In this document: in pieces, positions 48,663 to 56,174 of the stretch
How positions within the stretch are numbered: the stretch's first letter is position 1
Layout: each line of letters opens with the position of its first letter
Assembly (NCBI RefSeq): GCF_016907715.1
Contig: NZ_JAFBCM010000001.1
Location: 3,348,001-3,412,000, forward strand
Direction: 5' to 3'
Origin: Tenggerimyces flavus
Lineage (GTDB): Bacteria > Actinomycetota > Actinomycetes > Propionibacteriales > Actinopolymorphaceae
DNA length: 64,000 nucleotides
Position numbers and translations under genes: made by a program
The notes under the pieces: model-generated
What the model was told of the DNA's origin: nothing
What the model saw: only the letters and a program-made list of their open reading frames with translations
The model's database searches: none

Positions 48663-49340
48663 GTGCTGGCGCGGCGGGTGCGGTGGTTGGTCGCCGCGAC
48701 GATCTCCTACAACGTGGTCGAGGCCGTGGTGGCCATCAGCGCGGGCACGATCGCGTCGTCGACCGCGCTGATCGGGTTCGGGTTGGACTCGGTGGTCGAG
48801 GTGTCGTCCGCGGCTGCGGTGGCGTGGCAGTTCTCCGCCCGTGACCACGCCGTACGGGAGGCCCGCGAGCAACGGGCGTTGAGGATCATCGCGGTCTCGT
48901 TCTTCGCGCTCGCCGCGTACGTGACCTTCGAGTCGATCCGGTCCCTGCTCACTGGCGGCGAGGCCGAGCACTCCACGGTGGGCCTGGTGCTGGCGGCGCT
49001 GTCGCTGGCGGTCATGCCCGGACTCTCCTACGCCCAACGTCGCGCCGGGCGGCAGCTCGGATCCGCCAGCGCGGTGGCCGACTCCAAACAGACGCTTCTG
49101 TGCACGTACCTGTCCGCGGTGCTGCTGGTCGGGCTCGGGCTGAACAGCCTGTTCGGCTGGAGCTGGGCCGACCCGCTGGCCGCCCTGGTCATCGCCGGCG
49201 TCGCGGTCAAGGAGGGCATCGAGGCTTGGCGAGGCGACACCTGCTGCGATCTCCCCGTCACCGTCTCCACCGAAGACCTCGTGCGAGGAACCGGCGGCGA
49301 CGCCTGCGGCTGCGAGCCCGGCTGCGACTGTTGCGACTAG
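48663..49340 (+). CDS. Cation diffusion facilitator, Cys-rich tail
   Basis: About 225 residues from GTG 48663, which has GGAGCGG nine bases upstream. The frame is open further back without a start codon, and ATG 48586 in a neighbouring frame overlaps the ArsR stop, so a small 5' frameshift is possible. Helices: RWLVAATISYNVVEAVVAIS, TALIGFGLDSVVEVSSAAAV with the metal-site Asp, ALRIIAVSFFALAAYVTFES, SASAVADSKQTLLCTYLSAV with the second metal-binding set, and WADPLAALVIAGVAVKEGIE. The end GGDACGCEPGCDCCD holds six cysteines and may hand over metal. It fits a Cd/Zn efflux unit with the adjacent ArsR sensor. Confidence 0.82.
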   Translation: MLARRVRWLVAATISYNVVEAVVAISAGTIASSTALIGFGLDSVVEVSSAAAVAWQFSARDHAVREAREQRALRIIAVSFFALAAYVTFESIRSLLTGGEAEHSTVGLVLAALSLAVMPGLSYAQRRAGRQLGSASAVADSKQTLLCTYLSAVLLVGLGLNSLFGWSWADPLAALVIAGVAVKEGIEAWRGDTCCDLPVTVSTEDLVRGTGGDACGCEPGCDCCD

Positions 49341-49371
49341 ACCCGAGACCGACGTGGAGGACGACCCGGTG

Positions 49372-49855
49372 GTGTCGCAGGAACAGGCCCACAAGAACAA
49401 GGCTGAACGTCTCGGTCTCAGTCGCGGTGATCATCGCGTTCGCCGCCGTCGTCGGAGGGATCATCGCCATCAGCGTGGCCAACCGCGCCGACAAGCAGCC
49501 GACCTCCGAGGGCGACGCCATCGGAGGTGGCGACAAGGCCACGGCCGCCTCGTACGTCCGCTCCGACAGTTACAAGCTCGGCCCGCCAGCCGCCGACGGC
49601 AACGTCACGTCAACGGCGAGCGGGCCGCCCGCGCGGTCGAAGCGGCCGCCCGGCAGGGAGACCTCGGCCCGGGCATGTCACGATGGGAGAAGGACTACAT
49701 CTCCGCGGAGATCCTGGAACGGGTGAAGAAGGACATGGGTGAAGGGGAGTCTCTGAACCTGCAGGGCACTCCGTCGTAGTCGTCAACGGCGAGAAGCTCG
49801 AGCCACGCACCGTCGAGGACTTCACCAAGACGATCGATGACGCCCTTGCCAGCTG
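49372..49855 (+). pseudogene. DsbA/thioredoxin-fold remnant lacking its active site
   Basis: GTG 49372: SQEQAHKNKAERLG, then a frame change into SVAVIIAFAAVVGGIIAISV (signal anchor), then SYKLGPPAADGNVT. The expected strand and CPxC motif are missing and the sequence resumes in another frame as NGERAARAVEAAARQGDL, EKDYISAEILERVKKDMGEG and LNLQGTPS (the cis-Pro loop). After one more shift comes VVNGEKLEPRTVEDFTKTID. At least three lesions, one of them a deletion that removed the catalytic cysteines. Confidence 0.75.
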
Positions 49856-50547
49856 ACCAGCAGCCCGACGCCGAGGTCTCGTTGCCTGTCTCGAGGGACG
49901 AACTGGGGGAGGCGCAGCGGCGGCATTGGCAAACCACCTACCGCGACCACCCGCACATGTACGGGGCGGAGCCTTCCGCGCCGGCGGCCGCGGCCGCCGA
50001 TGTCTTCCGAGCCGCTGGAGCCCGGTCGGTGCTGGAGCTCGGTGCCGGTCACGGACGCGACGCGCTCTACTTCGCGCGATCAGGCTTCACCGTGCACGCG
50101 ACCGACTTCAGCCCAACGGGCCTTGGCCAGCTGGCCAAGGCCGCGGAGGCGGAGGGTCTCACCGAACGGGTGGCCGTGGCTGTGCATGATGCCCGGGATC
50201 CGCTGCCCTTTGCCGCCGAAGCGGTCGATGCCGTCTTCGCCCACATGCTGCTGTGCATGGCGTTGAGCACGGCCCAGATCCGCGCTCTCGTCGCAGAGGT
50301 CTGGCGCGTCCTGCGACCGGGCGGCGTGTTCGTCTACACGGTCCGGCACACCGGCGACGCCCACTACGGGGCGGGAATCGCCCGCGGCGACGACATCTAC
50401 GAACACGGCGGATTCGCGGTCCACTTCTTCGACCAAGCCCTCGTCAACGACCTGGCGACCGGCTGGACGGTGGTCGAGCAGCACGAGTTCGTCGAAGGCG
50501 ACTTGCCGCGCCGACTGTGGCGCATCACCCAGACCCGTTCCGCTTGA
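49837..50547 (+). CDS. Class I SAM-dependent methyltransferase
   Basis: 236 residues from ATG 49837, overlapping the DsbA remnant by 19 bases. QRRHWQTTYRDHPHMYGAEP leads in; motif I is RSVLELGAGHGRDALYFARS, followed by GFTVHATDFSPTGLGQLAKA (motif II acid) and DARDPLPFAAEAVDAVFAHM (motif III-like), then ALVAEVWRVLRPGGVFVYTV. The substrate is not evident; the W-x-x-x-Y start resembles tellurite/thiopurine-type enzymes, and the neighbours are metal-response genes. Intact. Confidence 0.87.
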   Translation: MTPLPADQQPDAEVSLPVSRDELGEAQRRHWQTTYRDHPHMYGAEPSAPAAAAADVFRAAGARSVLELGAGHGRDALYFARSGFTVHATDFSPTGLGQLAKAAEAEGLTERVAVAVHDARDPLPFAAEAVDAVFAHMLLCMALSTAQIRALVAEVWRVLRPGGVFVYTVRHTGDAHYGAGIARGDDIYEHGGFAVHFFDQALVNDLATGWTVVEQHEFVEGDLPRRLWRITQTRSA

Positions 50548-50570
50548 TCGCCGGACCGCGACCTGTCGGG

Positions 50571-51698
50571 TCACCAGCGGACGGGAAGTGCGGCCAGGCC
50601 GCCGGTGAGGAGGTGGCTTCGGGGCTGCAGCTCCTCGACGGGGACGTCGAGGGCGAGGGTGGGGACGCGGCCGAACACGGTGCCGAATAGGGCTTGCAGC
50701 TCGATCCGGGCGAGCGGGGCACCGATGCAGAAGTACGGGCCGTGCCCGAACGTCACGTGGGGGTTGGGCGAGCGGGTCGGGTCGAAGGAGTCCGGTTCGG
50801 CGAAGGGTCCTGGGTCGAGGTTGGCGCCTTGGAGGTCCAGGAGCAGTAGGTCGCCTGCGCGGATGCTGGCGCCTTCGGCGGTGGGGATGTCGGGGAGGTC
50901 TTCCTTGGCGTAGCGGGGCAGTCCGCCGGTGCCTTGGGGGATGTCGGGGCGTACGGGGAACGGGGAGCGGAGGATCTCCTCGACGAAGCTGGCGACCTGT
51001 GCGGGTTCGCGTTCCAGCGCAGACCGCTGCGCGGGATCGCTGAGCAGCAGGACCATGCCTTTGTCGATCGTCGTGACAGTGGTCTCGTGTCCGGCGAACA
51101 GCAGGCCGGCGGCGAGCTTGGCGGCCTCGTCGATCGGGTACTCCGTCGCCAGGTCGGACAGGACGTCCTCGGCGGGTGCGCGCTGCTTGTCCTGCAGCAG
51201 TTGGTGCATGTACTGCCACAGGTTGGCCAGGCCCGTCATCGACCGCTGCTCGTCACTCATGTGGGCGGCGTCTTCGGACCATCCCTTGAAGTCGTCGCGG
51301 TCGTCGTACGGCACCCCGAGCAGTTCGCAGATCACCAACGCCGGCAGGGGAAACGAGACCGCCGCGTGGAAGTCGGTCGGCGGCTCGCGGCGCAACAGCT
51401 GCTCGAGCTGGTCGTCGACGATGGTCTGGACCCGCGGCCGCAGCGCCGCCAGCCGGCGAGCGGAGAACGACCGGCCCAGGACGCGTCGCATCTTCACGTG
51501 GTCCTCGTGCTCGGTGGGCGTCGCGGGCTGAGGTCGTCCGAAGATCACCGAGTCGGACAGGCGGGACGCCGTCTCGGGGCGCGGATGAGTCCGGCCCAGC
51601 CGCGGATCGGAGAGCATCTCCCGCACCAAGTCGTACCCGCGTACCTCCCACGCGGGATCGCCCACGTACGTCGCAACGCGTCGCACTCCAGTCTCCAC
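50571..51698 (-). CDS. Cytochrome P450
   Basis: 375 residues from GTG 51698 with AGGAGGA upstream. I-helix AGLLFAGHETTVTTIDKGMV (acid-alcohol pair as H-E-T-T), K-helix EEILR giving the ExxR pair, and heme loop HVTFGHGPYFCIGAPLARIE, with Cys ligand and Phe-Gly-x-Gly but Tyr-Phe where His/Arg is common. Soluble, no membrane anchor, typical of class I bacterial enzymes needing a separate ferredoxin; none is encoded nearby. Divergent from a TetR regulator across a long inverted repeat. Confidence 0.92.
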   Translation of the reverse strand: METGVRRVATYVGDPAWEVRGYDLVREMLSDPRLGRTHPRPETASRLSDSVIFGRPQPATPTEHEDHVKMRRVLGRSFSARRLAALRPRVQTIVDDQLEQLLRREPPTDFHAAVSFPLPALVICELLGVPYDDRDDFKGWSEDAAHMSDEQRSMTGLANLWQYMHQLLQDKQRAPAEDVLSDLATEYPIDEAAKLAAGLLFAGHETTVTTIDKGMVLLLSDPAQRSALEREPAQVASFVEEILRSPFPVRPDIPQGTGGLPRYAKEDLPDIPTAEGASIRAGDLLLLDLQGANLDPGPFAEPDSFDPTRSPNPHVTFGHGPYFCIGAPLARIELQALFGTVFGRVPTLALDVPVEELQPRSHLLTGGLAALPVRW

Positions 51699-51710
51699 GA
51701 CTCCTCCTAA

Positions 51711-51768
51711 GTTGACACTAGATGTACATAGCAAAGTCAACATATGTTTTGTACACTCTGGTGTCAAC
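51711..51768. promoter_or_regulatory. Long inverted repeat between P450 and TetR genes
   Basis: GTTGACACTAGATGTACA (51711-51728) is mirrored at 51750-51768 as TGTACACTCTGGTGTCAAC, whose complement differs by one substitution and one extra base. The arms are 21 bases apart in an AT-rich centre that also holds TTTTGTACA and AGTCAACATA. This is the obvious operator/promoter of the divergent pair. Confidence 0.75.
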
Positions 51769-51799
51769 AAGGTCGCGAAGGGGATGCTGGGAGGTGCGT

Positions 51800-52405
51800 G
51801 TGGCAGAACCCACCACCCGGATGAAGCGAGCAGCGCGGCGCGACCAGATCCTGCAGGTCGCCGCCGAGGTCTTCGCCGCCGAGGGCTTCGCCGCCACCAA
51901 CCTGGACGACGTCGTAGCCGCTGCCGGTGTGAGCCGCACGATCCTCTACCGACACTTCGAATCGAAGACCGACCTCTACCGCGGTGTGCTCGACCGTGCT
52001 TGTGAACGGCTTGCCGCGACTGTCCAGGGCGGGCCTGGCAGGTTCACCGGCGACAGCATCGACGGGCTACTCGCCGCCGCGGCGGCCGATCCCGACGGCT
52101 TCCGCCTGCTGTTCCGTCACGCCGTCAACGAGCCCGAGTTCCACGACGAGATGCAACGCTTCCGGGCCGGCATGACCGACGTCGCCCACCTCCAGCTCGC
52201 CGATACGATCGACGACGAAGCGTGGGCACGATGGGCCGCCCACCTTGCCCCTGTGGTTGCCATCGAGGCAGTCCTGGCCTGGCTCGACACCGGCCAACCC
52301 GAGCCCGAACACGCAGCTGCCATGATCAAACACGCTGTCGGCGGAGTCACCCAAGGACCCCGAGCCACACCCGGTCGACCTACAGGGGAAGACCGAGCTG
52401 GGTGA
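51800..52405 (+). CDS. TetR-family regulator of the P450
   Basis: 201 residues from GTG 51800 with GGGAGG upstream. RRDQILQVAAEVFAAEGFAA, TNLDDVVAAAGVSRTILYRH and FESKTDLYRGVLDRACERLA give the helix-turn-helix. The ligand domain is helical, with FRLLFRHAVNEPEFHDEMQR. Divergent placement makes control of the P450, and of itself, likely through the inverted repeat at 51711-51768. It ends 26 bases inside the convergent SnoaL gene. Confidence 0.9.
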   Translation: MAEPTTRMKRAARRDQILQVAAEVFAAEGFAATNLDDVVAAAGVSRTILYRHFESKTDLYRGVLDRACERLAATVQGGPGRFTGDSIDGLLAAAAADPDGFRLLFRHAVNEPEFHDEMQRFRAGMTDVAHLQLADTIDDEAWARWAAHLAPVVAIEAVLAWLDTGQPEPEHAAAMIKHAVGGVTQGPRATPGRPTGEDRAG

Positions 52406-52763
52406 GGCGGGACAGGTTGTCTTCCAGGTTCCACGTATCGACTATGCGGCCGCCATGGACGCGGTAGATGTTGACCTCGTCGACGTCATCGAACCGTCGG
52501 CCCGTCGGTGCGTGGCCGAGCCAGTCGCCGGTGTGGGTAGCTGAGCAACGGAACCTGCCGACGACCTGGTCGCCCTCGGCGATGAGATCGACGGTCTCCA
52601 TGTACACGTCGGGGAACGAGCTGCGGAACGGCCCGATCCACGCCCGCGCCTCGTCGGCCACCCCGGGGGCGTAGAGCTCGTCGATCACGTCGAGGTCGCC
52701 GCCATTCAGAACCTCGTCGACGAGGCGGCGGACTACGGCCTTGTTGGCCTCACGTGTGGGCAT
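52380..52763 (-). CDS. SnoaL-like polyketide-cyclase-fold protein
   Basis: 127 residues from ATG 52763. ANKAVVRRLVDEVLNGGDLD, VIDELYAPGVADEARAWIGP, FRSSFPDVYMETVDLIAEGD and QVVGRFRCSATHTGDWLGHA, then VNIYRVHGGRIVDTWNLEDN. This is the standard SnoaL/ester cyclase-like cone. No polyketide genes are near, so a housekeeping or detoxifying role is more likely. The start touches the stop of ynfA. Confidence 0.87.
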   Translation of the reverse strand: MPTREANKAVVRRLVDEVLNGGDLDVIDELYAPGVADEARAWIGPFRSSFPDVYMETVDLIAEGDQVVGRFRCSATHTGDWLGHAPTGRRFDDVDEVNIYRVHGGRIVDTWNLEDNLSRLTQLGLPL

Positions 52764-53096
52764 CAGCTGCTCCGAGGTGCGTACATGATCACGGCGACGC
52801 CGACCAGGCAGTTCGCGGCGCCGATCAGGTCGTAGCGGTCGGAGCGGAACTTGTCGACGACGACGCCCCAGGCGAGTGAGCCGGCGACGAAGATGCCGCC
52901 GTACGCGGCGAGGATGCGGCCGAAGTTCGGGTCGGGCTGGAACGTGGCGACGAAGCCGTACGCGCCGAGGGCGATCACGCCGGTGGCGATCCACCACAGG
53001 CCGCGGTGTTCGCGCCAGCCCTGCCAGATCAGCCACGTGCCACCGATCTCGGCGAGCCGCGAGGACGAACAGCATGATCGACTTCGCGATGGCCAT
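52763..53096 (-). pseudogene. ynfA: UPF0060 (YnfA) membrane protein, one frameshift
   Basis: ATG 53096: [13 protein letters not shown], then one base lost near 53055. The next frame reads [60 protein letters not shown] and [20 protein letters not shown]. That is a complete four-helix YnfA. One base separates it from an intact gene. Confidence 0.85.
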
Positions 53097-53138
53097 GAAC
53101 GCGAACCTAGCGGCCGGTCGGGAGGTGGTGTCGGATCA

Positions 53139-53537
53139 TCAGCTCTGTACCGCGCCGTCGGGGTGGGCGATCGTGGCGAACGGGATGGGGCAGTCCGGTT
53201 CGCCCGCGCAGGTGGTCAGGTCGTCGCAACCGGCGGCGATGGCCGCCCGCAGGGTATCGGCGATGGTCGTAAGATCGGCGATCCTTGCCTCGACGTCGAC
53301 GAGCTTGGCCGCGGCACGCTCCTGGAGACCGTCGCCGTCGCCCGGGCTGTGGCGGATCTGAGCCGCATGGAGGAGGTCGATCACCTCGTCGAGGGTGAAC
53401 CCCAACCGCTGCGCGGCCTTGATCACCCGCAGCACGGTGACCGCCTCAGGTGAGTAGAGGCGATGGCCTCCGAGGCTGCGGCGAGGTTGCTCCAACAGGC
53501 CGCGGCGCTCGTAGTAGCGCAGGGTCTCCAAGTTCAT
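53139..53537 (-). CDS. MerR-family regulator, possibly lacking its first residues
   Basis: 132 residues from ATG 53537: [40 protein letters not shown] and [20 protein letters not shown], then a long helix and a cysteine tail ([20 protein letters not shown]). MerR proteins normally begin about nine residues earlier. In frame upstream the sequence reads QVAAAAG, but a TGA lies just before it (RS-stop-QVAAAAG). Either a sense codon has mutated to stop, or a shortened protein starts at the ATG. The C-terminal cysteines suggest a metal or redox signal. Confidence 0.75.
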   Translation of the reverse strand: MNLETLRYYERRGLLEQPRRSLGGHRLYSPEAVTVLRVIKAAQRLGFTLDEVIDLLHAAQIRHSPGDGDGLQERAAAKLVDVEARIADLTTIADTLRAAIAAGCDDLTTCAGEPDCPIPFATIAHPDGAVQS

Positions 53538-53605
53538 CCCAGCCGCGGCCGCGACCTGTCACGACCGCAAGCCCTCGTACGTTCGTACCTTGTCAGCAGG
53601 CGCGG

Positions 53606-53968
53606 TCACGCGGCGCCCGCCGCGGCCCGGGCGGCGAGCCCGTCCAGCACAGCGACGTACGCGTTCGGCACCGCTACCTGCATCGTGACCCGGTCGTGGT
53701 CGGCCGGCATGAAGTCGAAGTTAAAGAACGAGCAGCAGTTCGTCTCCCGCGCCGCCAGGTCGGGGGCTCGTTCCTCCGCCAACGCGTCGAAGGTCAACCG
53801 CAGCGTCGTCGAGTCCACCCGATCCACCGCCCGCACCGCCGTGGCGAACAGGTCATTGAACTCGGCAACCCGAATCGGCTGTTCCGCAGTCGGCAACGTG
53901 GGCGAAGCCGTATCTACCCAAGCCAAAGTGCCCTCGGCGGCCAGACCATCGTGTATCGAAGATGTCAT
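53606..53968 (-). CDS. MerR-linked protein with CC motif
   Basis: 120 residues from ATG 53968. FATAVRAVDRVDSTTLRLTF, DALAEERAPDLAARETNCCS and FFNFDFMPADHDRVTMQVAV, then PNAYVAVLDGLAARAA. Small proteins with the R-E-x-x-C-C-x-F-F motif sit next to MerR genes in many actinobacteria; function is not established, and a metal/thiol role is inferred from the Cys pair. The promoter at 53976-54006 has the geometry of MerR control and predicts a nearly leaderless message. Confidence 0.72.
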   Translation of the reverse strand: MTSSIHDGLAAEGTLAWVDTASPTLPTAEQPIRVAEFNDLFATAVRAVDRVDSTTLRLTFDALAEERAPDLAARETNCCSFFNFDFMPADHDRVTMQVAVPNAYVAVLDGLAARAAAGAA

Positions 53969-53975
53969 GCCTCGA

Positions 53976-54006
53976 CGATAAACCCGTACCTAGGTACGAG
54001 ATGCAA
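53976..54006 (-). promoter_or_regulatory. MerR-type promoter with 19-bp spacer and GTACCTAGGTAC dyad
   Basis: On the minus strand TTGCAT (-35, 54001-54006), a 19-base spacer centred on the perfect palindrome GTACCTAGGTAC, and TTATCG (-10, 53976-53981). MerR activators untwist promoters with exactly this overlong spacer. The -10 is eight bases from ATG 53968. Confidence 0.75.
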
Positions 54007-54032
54007 CCTTCGAACCGGTTGGAACAAGTCGA

Positions 54033-54069
54033 CCCTGTCAGGGACGTCTCGAAGCCGTCCCTGACAGGG
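54033..54069. promoter_or_regulatory. Perfect 14-bp inverted repeat upstream of the Hsp70 gene
   Basis: CCCTGTCAGGGACG (54033-54046) and its exact complement (54056-54069) around a nine-base loop, 67 bases before the Hsp70 ATG. It resembles a heat-shock-type or dedicated repressor operator. There is no T run and both flanking genes point away, so a terminator is unlikely. Confidence 0.6.
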
Positions 54070-54136
54070 CTATCTCGTCTCTTGGCACGGACATACCGTC
54101 CGATAAGGACACCACCGACGGACGAGAGGGGACTCG

Positions 54137-55801
54137 ATGGCAAGTGCGGCCCGCTCATTCGCAGGGTTTGCAAGAAGCGCCACAACGGGGGCGATCGGCA
54201 TCGACTTGGGAACAACGTTCTCGGCCGTCGCGAAGGTCAACGCGTCCGGCGTACCCGAGATCCTGCCGAACCGCGATGGTGAGAACGTCACTCCGTCGGT
54301 CGTTTTCTTCGGCGACGACGGCAACGCTCTGGTTGGAACGATGGCCGCTCGCTCAGCGGTAATGGCACCCCAGCGGGTTTGTCAGTTCGTCAAGCGCTCG
54401 ATGGGCGACCCCGACTGGCGCTTCCGTCCACCTGCCAAGCGGAACGTGTCCTGGCGAGCGGAGGAGATCTCAGCCCTCATCCTGCGTAGACTAGCCGAAG
54501 ATGCGGGAGCGGCCCTGGGCTCGACCGTTCGCGACGCCGTGATCACTGTGCCCGCATACTTCGACGACGGCGCCAGGCAAGCCACGATTGACGCCGGGAG
54601 GATCGCAGGACTCAACGTCCGCCGGGTGCTGAACGAACCGACCGCTGCCGCCCTTGCATACGGACTCTCCGCTGACACCAGCGAAGCATCCATCGTCGTG
54701 GTCTACGACCTGGGCGGAGGCACGTTCGACGTGACGGCGATGCAGCTTCAGGACGGCCAGTTCCGAGTGCTCGCCACACACGGCGACCGCAACCTCGGCG
54801 GATACGACTTCGACAACGCGCTGATGGAGCTGATCGACGAACACCTGCGCGAGCAGCACCAAGTCTCCTTCCGCGAGGACAGCCCGTTCCCCGCACAGCA
54901 GCTTCGCGAGCGCACCGAGCTCGCCAAGCGAACGCTCACGAGCGCTCAACAGACGAGGGTCACACTGTCGGGAAGTGATCGAACCGCGACGGTGGATGTG
55001 ACTCGGTCAGAATTCGAAGAGGCGACCGCGCCGCTGCTGTCGCGAACCCGCGACATCCTCGAGATCGTTCTCGCCGACGCCGGGCTGACGTGGGGCCAGG
55101 TGTCCAGGATCCTGCTCGCCGGCGGATCAACGAGAATGCCCATGGTGCGTGCGATGATCGAGTCAGCGTCTGGGTGTCAGGTCGACGCCAGCCAGAATCC
55201 CCACGAGGTCGTGGCTCTCGGCGCTGCTGTGCAGGCACACCTCATCGACGTGGACGACGCTGGCCGAGGCGGCATGATGCAGCGAGCTTTCAGCGGAAAT
55301 CAACCGCAGCTCCCTGCGCTCCTTCCCAACGGATCCAACCCGACCGTGCGCGATGTCACCTCACATGGCCTCGGCGTCGTGGTACGGGACACCGAGGGCC
55401 GCCGAACGTCAGCAGAGATCCTCGCCGACGAATGGCCTCAGAAGAACAGCGTGATCATCCCAGCGAACACACCTATACCCGCGACCTCGAGCGGCATGTA
55501 CTACACGGTCGAGGACTACCAGAGCTCCATCCGCTGGCAGGTCACCCAAGGCGATGACCACGACCTCGCCTACGTCCGCATCGTCGGGGAGGCCTCCGTG
55601 CCAGTCCCGCCGGGGTACCCGAAACACTCCGCCTTCCGCTGTACCTACGCCTACGACGCCAACCAGACCATCCACGCCGAAGTTGTCGACATGAGAACCG
55701 ACAAGCTCGCAGCAAAGTTCCGCGTCGACAACGTCGCCAACCTCAGCGCCGACGAAGTTCAGAAGGCAAGCGCCCGCGTCCGCCGCGTCGACATTTCCTG
55801 A
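54137..55801 (+). CDS. Short-form Hsp70 (DnaK-like) protein
   Basis: 554 residues from ATG 54137 (GAGAGGGG upstream). The actin-like ATPase is complete: AIGIDLGTTFSAVAKV (phosphate 1), DAVITVPAYFDDGARQATID, RRVLNEPTAAALAYGLSADT, VVYDLGGGTFDVTAMQLQDG (phosphate 2), NLGGYDFDNALMELI and ILLAGGSTRMPMVRAMIESA. A beta domain follows (GLGVVVRDTEGRRTSAEILA, NSVIIPANTPIPATSSGMYY), but the helical lid of DnaK is absent and the end reads VQKASARVRRVDIS. It is not the housekeeping DnaK: no grpE, dnaJ or hspR nearby, and it has a 15-residue basic N-terminal extension. Co-transcribed with a small Cys-rich gene 28 bases on. Confidence 0.88.
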   Translation: MASAARSFAGFARSATTGAIGIDLGTTFSAVAKVNASGVPEILPNRDGENVTPSVVFFGDDGNALVGTMAARSAVMAPQRVCQFVKRSMGDPDWRFRPPAKRNVSWRAEEISALILRRLAEDAGAALGSTVRDAVITVPAYFDDGARQATIDAGRIAGLNVRRVLNEPTAAALAYGLSADTSEASIVVVYDLGGGTFDVTAMQLQDGQFRVLATHGDRNLGGYDFDNALMELIDEHLREQHQVSFREDSPFPAQQLRERTELAKRTLTSAQQTRVTLSGSDRTATVDVTRSEFEEATAPLLSRTRDILEIVLADAGLTWGQVSRILLAGGSTRMPMVRAMIESASGCQVDASQNPHEVVALGAAVQAHLIDVDDAGRGGMMQRAFSGNQPQLPALLPNGSNPTVRDVTSHGLGVVVRDTEGRRTSAEILADEWPQKNSVIIPANTPIPATSSGMYYTVEDYQSSIRWQVTQGDDHDLAYVRIVGEASVPVPPGYPKHSAFRCTYAYDANQTIHAEVVDMRTDKLAAKFRVDNVANLSADEVQKASARVRRVDIS

Positions 55802-55829
55802 TGAGCCGCAGCAGAACGGAGGATCCATC

Positions 55830-56174
55830 ATGGCCCAACCCCCACGCTGCTACGTCTGCGGCTTCGGCCTCGACGACATCCCATCCGGCGAGGACTTCCG
55901 CAAGCACCTCACCGCTGTCTGGTTCCAGAAGTCACCAGAAGAGGAAGAGTTCGAGCGGAACCGCCCCTACATCCCACCTCTGCAGCAATTCACTGGCCAC
56001 GACCCCACCAAGTACTTCTGCCCCAAGCACGTACGTCTCGCCCTCGACCGCCAACACCTCTACACCGCCGACGCTCTCGCGGAGATCCGCGAGCTCACCG
56101 CAAGCGAACCAGACGCACCACGCCGTCGATCGAGGCGACGTACGCCACCGACCCGTACACCGCCGGGCTCGTGA
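55830..56174 (+). CDS. Small Cys-rich partner of the Hsp70 gene, C-terminus altered
   Basis: 114 residues from ATG 55830 with GGAGGATCC upstream. Putative zinc ligands: CYVCG at residues 7-11 and FCPKHVRLALD near residue 64. Between them come IPSGEDFRKHLTAVWFQKSP and PPLQQFTGHDPTKY. From about residue 90 the sequence becomes Arg/Pro/Thr-rich because it runs into the end of the opposite-strand propeller remnant (stop at 56095), so the native end was probably cut off there. No family recognised; pairing with Hsp70 suggests a client or co-chaperone. Confidence 0.65.
   Translation: MAQPPRCYVCGFGLDDIPSGEDFRKHLTAVWFQKSPEEEEFERNRPYIPPLQQFTGHDPTKYFCPKHVRLALDRQHLYTADALAEIRELTASEPDAPRRRSRRRTPPTRTPPGS

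Noticed and set aside
50080..51219. A 379-residue minus-strand frame across the methyltransferase and P450 genes
   Set aside because: Composition is Arg/Pro/His-rich and it overlaps two genes with clear family motifs.
54033..54069. Reading the inverted repeat as a terminator
   Set aside because: Both adjacent genes point away from it and there is no T run, so an operator is the better reading.
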